Source: Prunus persica
Lineage: Eukaryota > Streptophyta > Magnoliopsida > Rosales > Rosaceae
Assembly: GCF_000346465.2 (NCBI RefSeq)
Contig: NC_034010.1
Coordinates: forward strand, 3,260,897 to 3,324,896
Direction: 5' to 3'
Length of the DNA stretch: 64,000 nucleotides
Positions 10,370-19,429 of the stretch are shown here, one piece after another (position 1 is the first letter of the stretch; each line of letters opens with the position of its first letter). Under the pieces are notes generated by a model, which ran no database searches, was not told the DNA's origin, and worked only from the letters and a program-made list of their open reading frames with translations. Made by a program: the position numbers and the translations under genes.

Positions 10370-13300
10370 TTGTGCTTCAAGCACATGTCCTTTAGGGACT
10401 TGCTTTATGCAATGTCAATCCTCTCAACGGATTTTGTTGAAAAAGGGATTAAACTTTATGACACATTATATAGCTTTAACCCAGCTATTTATACATCTTT
10501 AGGAAATCGCTTCTGGCGATATGCTCCGTGCATTTAATAACCCTTAAAGATAATATGTTGGTCTCCGTAATTGTGCAGTAAGGGGAGGGGCACAATTGAA
10601 TATGTAAATATGGAAAAGACCCAACATTCCTTGTTTCTGCCAGAAACATTGTGTCATACAAAGTAGATATATTCCCTTTTATTCCGAACACCCAAGTATA
10701 ACTTTCAGTATTAACAAATTTTGGGGTTCGTATTGTGGGTTTGTTCTTTCACGTTCATTCTCATCTATAATGGAATTACCTCGTTCCATTTTGGCCAATG
10801 ATATTGTCGACATTTAATAATTGAACGTGGTTCCAATCAACACAGCCCATTGATGATTTGAGTAGCTACTCCAAAATCAAAATTTGTCATTCATCAATTC
10901 ATGATCCCATCATTCTCATTTGCACGTGCATGCATCAATTATAAGCATTTCTTTGCTTTTGGGTACCCAAGCCACTTCATGGGGCTTTTATTATGTGAGA
11001 ATGTGGATTATAACCTCCAATGGAGCGTTATTTTACAGTAGGGCGTGAATAATCTCTATTTAGGGAGTTGGAACATTTAGAACCCATATATCTGTCATGC
11101 TGCAGGCATGCCATAGATTAATACATACATGTCAATTAATTTTTGGGACCTTAACCCATATTATGAGACTTTAACCCATATAATTTGCTACGCATTAGGC
11201 GTGCACAATATCAATATTGACATGTCAAAGGATTGTCCTTTCGGGACTTCAATCCACATCATTTGCTACGCAACAGGCGTGCATCATATTGATCACTGCT
11301 ATACCCATATTCTGTTCTTATGATACTTTAATCTGTGCAGTGTATTATCAATGTATCCAACTTGCAATCTGTAAAATTTGCATTAATAATTCATGGATAC
11401 ATACAAGCCATTCTTTTGGAACAGACTTATCTCCCCATTTAGTTACATTTCAAGATAAAATATCAAATAAGTATATAAGCATAAAATAACACAAGTATTG
11501 CTTACATCCTTAGGTGGGAGAAACTTTTCTCAAGTATCATTCAGGCTCGTATCGGCCCAGTAAATATAATGTAGCGCTTGATGATCTAGTTATATCCTGC
11601 AAGAGCAAAATCACAACTCTTTTGCCTCTGTCAAAACAAATAACCCTCAGAGTTAGGATCACTTCATGTATTTTTTCTTCAGATGTTCATTCTAAAGAAA
11701 TAAAATCTCTTATGAACAGAGAGTTATAAAAAGAGAAAAAATGCAAAAAAAATGTGATATGATTGCAAGATAAGGCAAGCAATCAAGGAAGGAAGCTGGT
11801 GGGAGCAGATAACAAGCTCAGCAATCAAAGAAGGAAGCTGGTGGGAGCAAACAATAAGCTCTCATTTCTCCTAGTCTAGAAGAACTTCCGGAGATTAGAG
11901 CATAAGGTCGCCTTCACAGTTCCCTGATGTGGCGGAAACGTGATCAGGGATAGTCTCGCTTCCTGAATGGATGATCAGAGATAGTCTTGCTTCTCAGGCA
12001 TATTGAGTGCTCATTGATAAGAAAAACAAGTAGATATCGCATCACTAGGTATGGAGAAAACTGGATGTCTTCTACAAAGAAAATTTCGTTAGTAACACTT
12101 TTATACATAAATAAGAGGAATAGGTAGAACCGGTGAATTTCAAATTATCCATAGGAAAATTGCGAGATTCTCGAGGTACTTTTGAAAAAATAGCTTCGTG
12201 AAATCCGCAAAGCAAGATCGGCTTTTGACGAAAATAATACTTGAAAACGCCGAAAGTGCCGACAAACATTAATGGAGGCCGCGTGAAGTTTTGGAATCTG
12301 GGAAAGAAAAAGAGAATATGGGGATCCGAGAAGATAATGGGATCCTGAAAAACTGTAGCCATATTTCCTCCTATAGATATGGCCTTTGCAAAACTTGATT
12401 GGAGCAACTGCGTTTCAACTTGCTCCTTTCCTGTTATAATAATTGCACACATTCTTAAAATTTGCACCTGTGGTTTTTACGTCTTTTCAAAATGACGGTT
12501 TGGAACCTTGTGCCTTATAGGTTCAAATAACCACATCGACTCTCCCAAATTTCATATTTCAACGTATGGGAGCCCGGAACTTTTGGCCTGGGCTAAACAC
12601 AAAACTCAGAATTTATTCGCCCTTTTCAAATGGACATGAAATATGGATTGAGTAAAAACTACGATAATATCGCAATATAGTAGTGAAGAGCATTAACTAC
12701 TATATACCCACAACCTCAAATTTGGGATTTCTCATATATTTGAATCCATGTGATTCCGGCCCAGATATATCAAAATATGTGGGGAGTCTCAATTCATCAT
12801 TTGAGGTTTATATTGATATTATCCATTTCACGGTGTATTCTTAACAACCAGAATTCACAAAATATATTTCTTCCTTGAGGTGTCGATTATAACAGAATCG
12901 AACTTTATTAAATTCATCATTCTCTTATGCCAAAGAAATATGTGGCGTACCATAATTTGTAATAATACCTCAAGGGTTGTCCATTTAATTGTTGGAACTT
13001 CAGGTTCTCAACACTGTTAGATTTTGAACCTCAAGCCAAAATCACATATTCTAATGGTATGGACATTTTTACAATTTTCTGTACATATTTCTGGACTTCA
13101 AGCCCTTACATAATTGTCCATATCTTGAGGAACTTCTGGCATCTCATTTAATTGCTCACCCATGAGTTTAAGGAACTGCAGGTTCCTTTTTGAATAGTGA
13201 TGGTTACCCAAAATGATTAATATTTATGTATACGTCACTATTCATATATCCGGTACTATTCATCAAGTCATGAATACGTATCTATTCATGTGTACAGTAC

Positions 13301-13540
13301 ATTTGCCAGTACAGTTATCATCCATGTGTATGGCATTATGAACCAGTACGGTACTGTTACATCATTAAGGAACCCCAGGTCCTTATTTACATGTCAGGGA
13401 TCAAGGACCCTCAAGTCCAATCACATGTTTACAAAAATAGTACCGGAGAGACTGCCAGCTCTCATATTAATATCATCATCAAGGATCTTCAAGTCCTGAT
13501 GTAATTGTATGATGAGGATCAAGGAACTTCTGGTCCTGAT
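10370..13540. repeat. Non-coding LTR-element interior with many short imperfect inverted repeats
   Basis: The interior is AT-rich and lacks recognisable proteins. It is studded with 12-18 bp imperfect palindromes of one style, such as GTGCTTCAAGCAC (about 10373), GTCCTTTAGGGAC (about 10387), GTCCTTTCGGGAC (about 11235), GAACTTCAGGTTC (about 13000) and AAGGACCCTCAAGTCC (about 13400). A 42-bp tandem duplication lies at 11778-11861. An ORF at 12072-12467 (minus) has no recognisable family. Confidence 0.6.
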
Positions 13541-13611
13541 CTGCTTACTGTAAAAACTCATCATACAGCACAATTAATCCATAAAATAAATTGCTGGTAA
13601 ATAAATTACTG

Positions 13612-14160
13612 GTATGGACGATAAACCCACACCATACTTTAAATAAATGTAAATATGCGGTAAAATAAATTCATAAATTAAATTGCTTGCTGTATGGACG
13701 TTAATCCCGCACCATACCTTAAATAAAATTAAATGTGCGGTAAATTAAATTCATAAAGTAAAAGTGCTTGTATGGGCACTAATTCTGCTCCATACTTTTA
13801 AAAGTAAAGGCATGGGCGATAAACCCGCGCCACCCTTTTAAATAAATACTGTCGTATGGGTAATAAACCTACACCATACAGTAAATAAAATAAATGTGCA
13901 GTAAAGTAAATTCATAAAGTATGAGGGTTAATTCCACATCATACTTTAATTAAAAGTAAATTTGCGATAAAGTAAACGTGCTTGTATGGGCACTAATTCT
14001 GCTCCATACATTTAAATAAAAGTAAAGGCGTGGACGATAAATCCGCACCACCCTTTTAAATAGATACTGTTGTATGGGTAATAAACCTACACCATACAGT
14101 AAATAATATGCAGTAAAGTAATTTCATAAAGTATGAGGGTTAATTCCACATCATACTTTA
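13612..14160. repeat. Array of hairpin-forming units GTATGG...CCATAC
   Basis: About ten units of 24-26 bp have a GTATGG (or GYRTGG) left arm and a CCATAC (or CCACCC) right arm around a core like GCGATAAACCCGCA. They start near 13612, 13693, 13769, 13810, 13855, 13919, 13983, 14029, 14072 and 14131. Spacers are AT-rich and contain TGCGGTAAAGTAAA. A larger duplication of about 214 bp covers roughly 13765-13978 and 13979-14180. Confidence 0.75.
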
Positions 14161-14489
14161 AGTAAAAGTAAATCTGCGGTAAAGTAAAGGCAATTATTGG
14201 TGGGTTCTTATCAACACCACAATTAAATAATATAGTAGATAATATTATTATCGTTTGTGGAAGGCATCATGCTTGTCTCTCAAATCAAATGCTTTCCACC
14301 TGTAATCTGCACACCTGCACCAATTGGTTTATTAAATACTGTAGAGAAATAATAAAGTAATAGAAAGCAAAATTTATTATTATTATTATTTATTTTTCTT
14401 TCTTTCGGTGGGTTTGCTGTTGGATCTTCTTTTGCTTTCATCATTGCTGCGTGATATTCCTTTTGTTGAGCACTGAGAATAAAGAAAGT

Positions 14490-14850
14490 GATAACAGCTC
14501 CGTCCCCAACAAAGAATCCTGTCCTCTCTTCACTTGGAAGATGCTGGAGGTGTCTCTAACAAGCATAGACCAATGTCTCAATCTGTAAACATGATAAAGC
14601 CTTAGAAATTTTTTTTTTTTTTTCAGATCATCTTTGATTTTTAGATCATAAGCCTTAGAATTCTCCTGCCGTGCCACCTTCATCTTCTTCTCGTTCCACT
14701 TCAATGGCTACCTCATGGACCTCCTCGGGAGGAGGCAGCAGGGGCAGGCGGGGAGAGAAGAACTGTTGGAGCTTCGACACGTCGACGGCGAGGTCAACTT
14801 GACACTGAGGGCACCGGAGCCTCGACAAATCTGAGTGGGTGAAAGGCCAG
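14490..14850 (-). pseudogene. Captured fragment of FORGETTER1 / strawberry notch homologue
   Basis: Read on the minus strand in one frame, the segment starts with HSDLSRLRCPQCQVDLAVDV and SKLQQFF, then PPPEEVHEVAIEVEREEDEG and GTAGEF. In a second frame come YDLKIKDDL and, after an internal T/A-run, KALSCLQIETLVYAC, a TAG, RHLQHLPSEERTGFFVGDGA. From knowledge of the family this matches the plant FGT1/SBNO region that runs from the N-terminal zinc-ribbon-like CPQC motif into the start of the helicase-like domain (GFFVGDGAG). The fragment has lost an internal stretch after GTAGEF and contains stops, so it makes no protein. Exons are joined without introns where I can follow them, which suggests an RNA-mediated capture. 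An upstream CAG-rich tract at about 14875-14905 may belong to it. Confidence 0.8.
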
Positions 14851-14919
14851 ACTCTCCGTCAGCCCTCAGCCTCCGTCTGCTGTTGCTGCTGCCGCAACTG
14901 CGAAGCCCTCTTACTTACT

Positions 14920-15331
14920 GCTACTAACAGTAACAAAAGCAAACTCGGTGAGGGAGAACTTTCTTTGATGGGAGCCGCCGTCGTCGTCGGCGTTGACCAG
15001 GTGCTCCGCAAAACACACCGTAGCTGGTGAGCATGCGGAGGATGCGCTGGAGGTTCTTGGCGTCGCCGCTTCCGTCGGGGAGTACATGTGAGAGGATGGC
15101 GGAGGCGGAGAGGGGCGTGTTTGAGCCGCCTTGCCAGATGGCATGGGGGACGTTGAGGCGAACGACGATGTTTAGGGACATGGGGACGCTGATCATGTTG
15201 GCCAGCTCCAGTATGCCCAGTCTGGCTTCGTTGCTGGGCTGCTCCGCGGTGGTGGTCACGTTCGGATCTGGAGCATTTTCCGACGTGATCGGCGACGAAG
15301 CTCCGATGCTTTTGCTTGGTTGTTTGGACAC
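14920..15331 (-). pseudogene. Captured 5' fragment of a COMT-type O-methyltransferase gene
   Basis: From the minus-strand ATG at 15331 the frame reads through a Ser/Thr-rich start into EARLGILELANMISVPMSLN, VVRLNVPHAIWQGG, LSASAILSHVLPDG and KNLQRILRMLTSYGVF. This is the N-terminal dimerisation domain of plant class II O-methyltransferases. A frameshift follows, and the next stretch continues in another frame as CFAEHLVNADDDGG and HQRKFSLTEF, the expected continuation. The sequence stops before the SAM-binding domain. It lies directly upstream of the FGT1 fragment, in the same orientation, between the LTRs. Confidence 0.82.
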
Positions 15332-15559
15332 ATGGTTTTGTCTCTCTTTGTTTTTGCTGTTACTGCTGCTGCATATAGAAAACAGAGAACCCAGAAAGGA
15401 AATCCAAGAGAGAGACTTTGGCTTTTTTTTTTTTTTTGTTTTTTGTTTTTTGTTTTTATCTGCAAAGGAGAAGTTGAGAGATAAATGACGAAGAGAGAGG
15501 CTTTGGATTTCATCAGAGAATTCAGCTGGTATTGTTTGAGCGAATTCGTGCTGATAACG

Positions 15560-15794
15560 TGTTATAAATCTAGAAGAATTGTAGAGAGAATTGAGGTATA
15601 GAGAAAGAAATCTGATATTTCCATTAAGACTTTTGTTCTATTTCTCTCTATCCCTTTGCAGGCAGGAGGGTTGCCTATTTATAGGCATGTTAAATGGCAC
15701 CCGTGAATAAAAGAGAAGATATAATGATGTTTCTACCCAATCATCACTGTTCACCTTTTGAATATATGGGCTTCACCCATTCTACTTTACAACA
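15560..15794 (-). repeat. 5' LTR (right copy), full length
   Basis: The 235-bp LTR is TGTTATAAATC...TTTACAACA on the plus strand. A TATA-like CCTATAAATAGG (minus strand) lies at 15674-15685. The R/U5 part, toward 15560, matches the left copy. Confidence 0.82.
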
Positions 15795-15799
15795 GTTTT

Positions 15800-16309
15800 T
15801 ATGATTATTTAGTTGAATATTTCAACCAAGTGAGACTCTTGTCCAATAGTACTGGCTCGTTGACTCTTTCTCACTAAATACGCAATTTAAAATGCAATGA
15901 ACTTGGCCAATTGATCCACCAACTTAATTAATTAGAAACTCGAGAGCATGGTGGCGATTTAAAGGAATAACAATTAAGATAGTTGAAGGATTATTAAAAC
16001 ATAAGGATCAATGTAATTAGCCAAATCAGTAACAACATGGACAAAACAAAGATCCCAACAAAACACAAAAGCAAACAAAAATGAATTTAATTAATAAGAA
16101 AATGATTGTGTCAAGCTGTAAGAAACTTCAAAGAGGTTGGCATGCAATTTTTTTTATTTATAAAAATAAAACAAGCAAACAAACTTCACAATGAGTCGCC
16201 ACATGATATTCAATACTAAGTATATATATGTGAACTCGAGGGAGAGTATGATGAATCCCATGCATACATTCAAAGAGAAGAATTCGATCGAATGCTACTG
16301 AATTAACGT

Positions 16310-16310
<1 letters not shown>
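15800..16310. other. Intergenic, upstream of the LRAT gene; no gene seen
   Basis: The DNA is AT-rich with no convincing reading frame. It should contain the promoter of the LRAT-domain gene. No specific control site was identified. Confidence 0.45.

Positions 16311-16313
<3 letters not shown>

Positions 16314-16350
<37 letters not shown>
16314..16350. repeat. (GA)n microsatellite in the LRAT 5' leader
   Basis: About 18 perfect GA units run directly into the proposed start codon at 16350. Such tracts are common in plant 5' leaders and are usually variable in length between individuals. Confidence 0.9.
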
Positions 16351-16354
<4 letters not shown>

Positions 16355-17078
16355 GAGACTCTTGTCAAACAGGACTTCTGGGGAGGAGCTCCAGCCAGGA
16401 GATCACATCTATTATTACAGAAAAGGGCATAAATACTCCCACCATGGTGAGTATATATGTATTTGTTTTTTGAAAGATAAGTTGATACGTTAGTGATCAG
16501 ATCCATGATATCGTTATCTCAAGAAAATAAATAAGATTTTAAGTTTAATTAAGTAATTGTTGAGTTGGATTTTAGTTATCGGGTTTTATTTATAGCTAGA
16601 GAAAATAAGGCGATGGGTTACATGTGAGAAAAAATTTATGGAAAAGCCAAATTTACTATATATTTTATGATAATAATATTGCATGCATGCACGCAGGTAT
16701 ATATGTTGGGGAAGGTTGGGTGATTCATTTCACTGCAACAGATGAACCAATAACTACTAGTTCGACAGAGCCACGATGCAGAAGCTGCGGACACGACCCA
16801 AACACAAAACGGGGAGTGCTGAAAACCTGCGTTGATTGCTTCTTGAAAGGCCACGGCCTTCTTTGCTTCGAATACAATGTCTCTCTCAGCCGCTTCATTC
16901 TCAAACAGAAAGGCACTTGCAGTACCGAGAGTTGCTATCCAAGTGACAAAACTGTACGTCTTGCCACTGAGATTTTCAAGAAAGATGAGGTTGATGGGAC
17001 GGGGTTTGGTGAATACAATTTGTTCAATAAACTGCGAAAACTTTGCAAGTTACTGCAAAACAGGTAAGCGCGTGAGTG

Positions 17079-18120
17079 CAAGGGCGGAACCACACTAAGA
17101 GCTACAGTGGGCTGTAGCCAGTGTGGTTTTTTAAGAACAAAAATATATAAAATCTATATATTTAACTTATTTTCAATATTAGCCTAGTCAATGGTGCTGT
17201 ATAGATTACCTTATTTTTATTTTTAACATTTAAGTAAATGGAGTAATATTTTATAAATAAAAGTAAAATGACAAAAACATTTACTTAAGTTTACAATGTA
17301 AATAAGGAAGTACCCCCCATTTGGATTCAAATAAAAATACAAGAAAATCAAATTCCTACCAAATCAAAACAAGAAAAATCGGTTTTAGTGCAAAATACGA
17401 TTTAGGCTAAAAATGATAGCTCATTAAGTCAACATATACTTTATACTAAAATCCCATAAAATCAAGTTTTCTTATTTGATGTGTGAGGAATAAAAACCGC
17501 CAAAAATTATCTTAAGAAAATGATTATTCCGAAAGAATAATACTACTCTTACCACATTTGTATACCACATACTTATATCATCTTATGTGAATGCTGAGAT
17601 GGACAACCACATCAATTAAAATTAATATTTTCTTTTCTTTTATGATTTATTCAAGTATTTGTTTTTCTAATTGTCTTAATTAAAATACACTTTATTGATT
17701 TAATTGATGTGGCATATAATATAGACATGCCACATCATGTGGTATAGAAATGTGAGATAAAAATGTGGTAAGTGTAGCATTACTCATTTCGAAAACCCAT
17801 TTGTCATACTTAGTCAATATTTTTACATAAAACAACTTTTCATGTATGATATGAATGCATGAAGGAACCTGAGGTCAATCTAGGTAAAAAACCTTAGATG
17901 TTCAATCCACTATGGTGTTAAACCCTATTTTGTTTATGTTAAAACTTATTTAAAATTAGTTAGTGGAGCTATGAACTAACTTGGTTTATATGATTTTAAT
18001 ATTTACTTTTATTTCTAGAAAGACTACAAAAATTGTAAGTAGCAAAAAAAATAATTATTAAATTTTAAGCTAATAACTTTAGCTAGTCCACCCATTGAAA
18101 AATTCCTGGTTCTGCCCTTG
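17079..18120. mobile_element. hAT-like non-autonomous transposon inserted in the LRAT exon, TSD CGTGAGYG
   Basis: The ends are CAAGGGCGGAACCA on the left and, read inverted, CAAGGGCAGAACCA on the right (13 of 14 match). The flanks are CGTGAGTG (17071-17078) and CGTGAGCG (18121-18128), an 8-bp duplication with one change. The 1042-bp body is AT-rich and non-coding, and carries a second MITE. Confidence 0.88.
17531..17790. mobile_element. Nested MITE with about 29-bp terminal inverted repeats
   Basis: The left arm includes TACTACTCTTACCACATTTG. The right arm, read inverted, includes TGCTACACTTACCACATTTT. Sub-terminal arms also pair (TGTATACCACATAC with ATGTGGTATAGAAAT). The element lies inside the hAT-like insertion and was therefore added later. 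The exact target duplication was not resolved. Confidence 0.65.
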
Positions 18121-18739
18121 CGTGAGCGAGCAGGTTGCCAAGGCAATGGCTATTTTGGATGCATCCACCAGCAGAGGTACTCCATCCACAGCTACTTCCA
18201 AGACTTCTCTTCTTTCCGTGGCTGCGTCTTTACTTTCTTCCAAGTCTTCTTCGTCATGATTCTGTGTTAGGGCTGATAAATGCTAGAGGAGCATTAGTGT
18301 GTATTTGTTGTGTGTTCAATAAATTTAATCAGAATAAAATAAATTCCACATGTAATGATGTTATTAATAGGCCACCATGAAGTTGGTCCTGAGACTAGTC
18401 AAAGATCCAAGCTTTGTTCTTAGTTGAAGTAGACAATTTCTTTCAGTTTCAATAATGAGGACGGCTTTAGCCTTAATCAAATTGTATCTTGTACTTCCTC
18501 TATATATGCAATAAATTAATTACAATTCTACTAATTGCGTGTGTTTCAAAGTTAATGTGGATAATTGCTTATTCGGCATTATGATTGCTTTGTACTTTAT
18601 CATGTTTCATCACTAAATACTATCGCTTTTCCTCAACGAAAAAAGAGTTCACATGAATCCAAATAACATCTCTCATCAGTTGCACAGTGGTTTTCTAAAA
18701 GTTAATTGGATGGGTGTTTTTTTTCTGTCGATGGCTCAC

Positions 18740-18990
18740 CGTGGTGGAGGCTGCCGACACAGGCTATAGCTGCTTTGGAGGGGATACGGTTTTCTGTGAG
18801 ACTTCAATTGCAGGGGTGTGTTTTTTAGGGTGATTCTTTGCCGGTATTGCCAATGCTATTGGCACTGATATGGAGCATTTTTATGTGGAGGGCAGTATCC
18901 TGGACAATGCACGCTTGCTCTTACAGAGTTTGCCGGAGTCCAGTTTCCATTATGTCCCTCTGGGAGCCGAACGGTATATCAGTAACAAAT
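18740..18990 (+). pseudogene. LINE-derived RNase H-like (RVT_3) fragment
   Basis: The frames read LPTQAIAALEGIRFSVRLQL, a stop, then FAGIANAIGTDMEHFYVEG, SILDNARLLLQSLPESSFHY and VPLGAERYISN. This matches the tail of the RNase H-like domain of plant non-LTR elements, in which a DSL..V.AI block is followed by SFHYVPREANRVAH. The catalytic start is missing and a frameshift is present. Confidence 0.62.
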
Positions 18991-19429
18991 TGTCAAAATA
19001 CATTTGGTAACGAATTGAAAGCAAATATTACTTACGAAAATGAAAAGTAGTCTTATTGTAAAACATTTACAGCCCGTCACATAATTTCATAGCTTTCGTG
19101 TTAATCAAAGAAATAAGAAATGCAACAAGATTGTTAAGAGATGAAGAAAAGAGTGAATGCAGATAAAGTTAAAACAAAAAAACTATTTACAACTGTTTAC
19201 AGTTTTTAGTTTTAAAAAAAACCATGTGTTGTTTCTACTTCACTGCTCTCATCTCTTTCTTTAATTTGAAAGAATAAATTTTGAGAAAAGCAAAAACTTT
19301 ACTAAACAGACCCTAAATTTCAGAGAAATCGGGAAAATAGTCGCTTGTATCAATCAACCCAAAAGAGGTCAGCTGGTTGAATCATACAAGGGACTAGTTA
19401 CCAAAATTGTAACTGAAAATTCTAATTTA

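Larger units (their letters stand above)
9171..15794 (-). mobile_element. Non-autonomous copia-type LTR retrotransposon with captured host-gene fragments, TSD GTTTT
   Basis: Both ends fit an LTR element on the minus strand. GTTTT lies at 9166-9170 and again at 15795-15799. The right (5') LTR is 15560-15794 and the left (3') LTR is 9171-9274. A polypurine tract (minus GGGGGAG, plus-strand CTCCCCC at 9275-9281) touches the left LTR, and CGTTATCAGCACG follows the right LTR on the minus strand where the primer site should be. The tRNA it would match was not identified. The interior lacks gag, protease, integrase and reverse transcriptase; only an RNase H tail remains at 9395-9640. Next to the 5' LTR are fragments of two host genes (15331-14920 and 14850-14490). 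The rest is simple and hairpin-forming repeats. Confidence 0.85.
16350..18259 (+). pseudogene. LRAT-domain (NlpC/P60-like) protein gene, disrupted by hAT insertion and frameshift
   Basis: Exon 1 (16350-16446) encodes MMRLLSNRTSG, then LQPGDHIYYYRKGHKYSHH. Exon 2 starts at 16697 with GIYVGEGWVIHF. Together they give the LRAT H-box (HHGIYVG), followed by CRSCGHDP and a Cys-rich middle. The catalytic NCE motif is present (NCENFASYCKTGKR), but one extra base near 17028-17031 shifts the frame just before it. At 17078/17079 a 1042-bp element interrupts the exon, with an 8-bp duplication CGTGAGYG on both sides. Without it, the codons run GTG AGC GAG CAG into VAKAMAILDAS and stop at 18257-18259. Plant proteins of this type are uncharacterised relatives of lecithin retinol acyltransferase. 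The two independent lesions indicate a dead copy. Confidence 0.85.

Noticed and set aside
14839..15488. Plus-strand ORFs opposite the captured gene fragments
   Set aside because: They are shadows of the minus-strand O-methyltransferase and FGT1 sequence; only the minus frames show family motifs.
16303..16506. ORFs with Arg-Glu or Ser-Leu repeats around the GA tract
   Set aside because: They are translations of the microsatellite. Only the frame from 16350 continues into LRAT sequence.
17064..18130. Possible intron in the LRAT gene starting at CAG|GTAAGC
   Set aside because: The segment has TIRs and an 8-bp target duplication, and removing the element plus one duplication restores the exon, so it is an insertion and not an intron.
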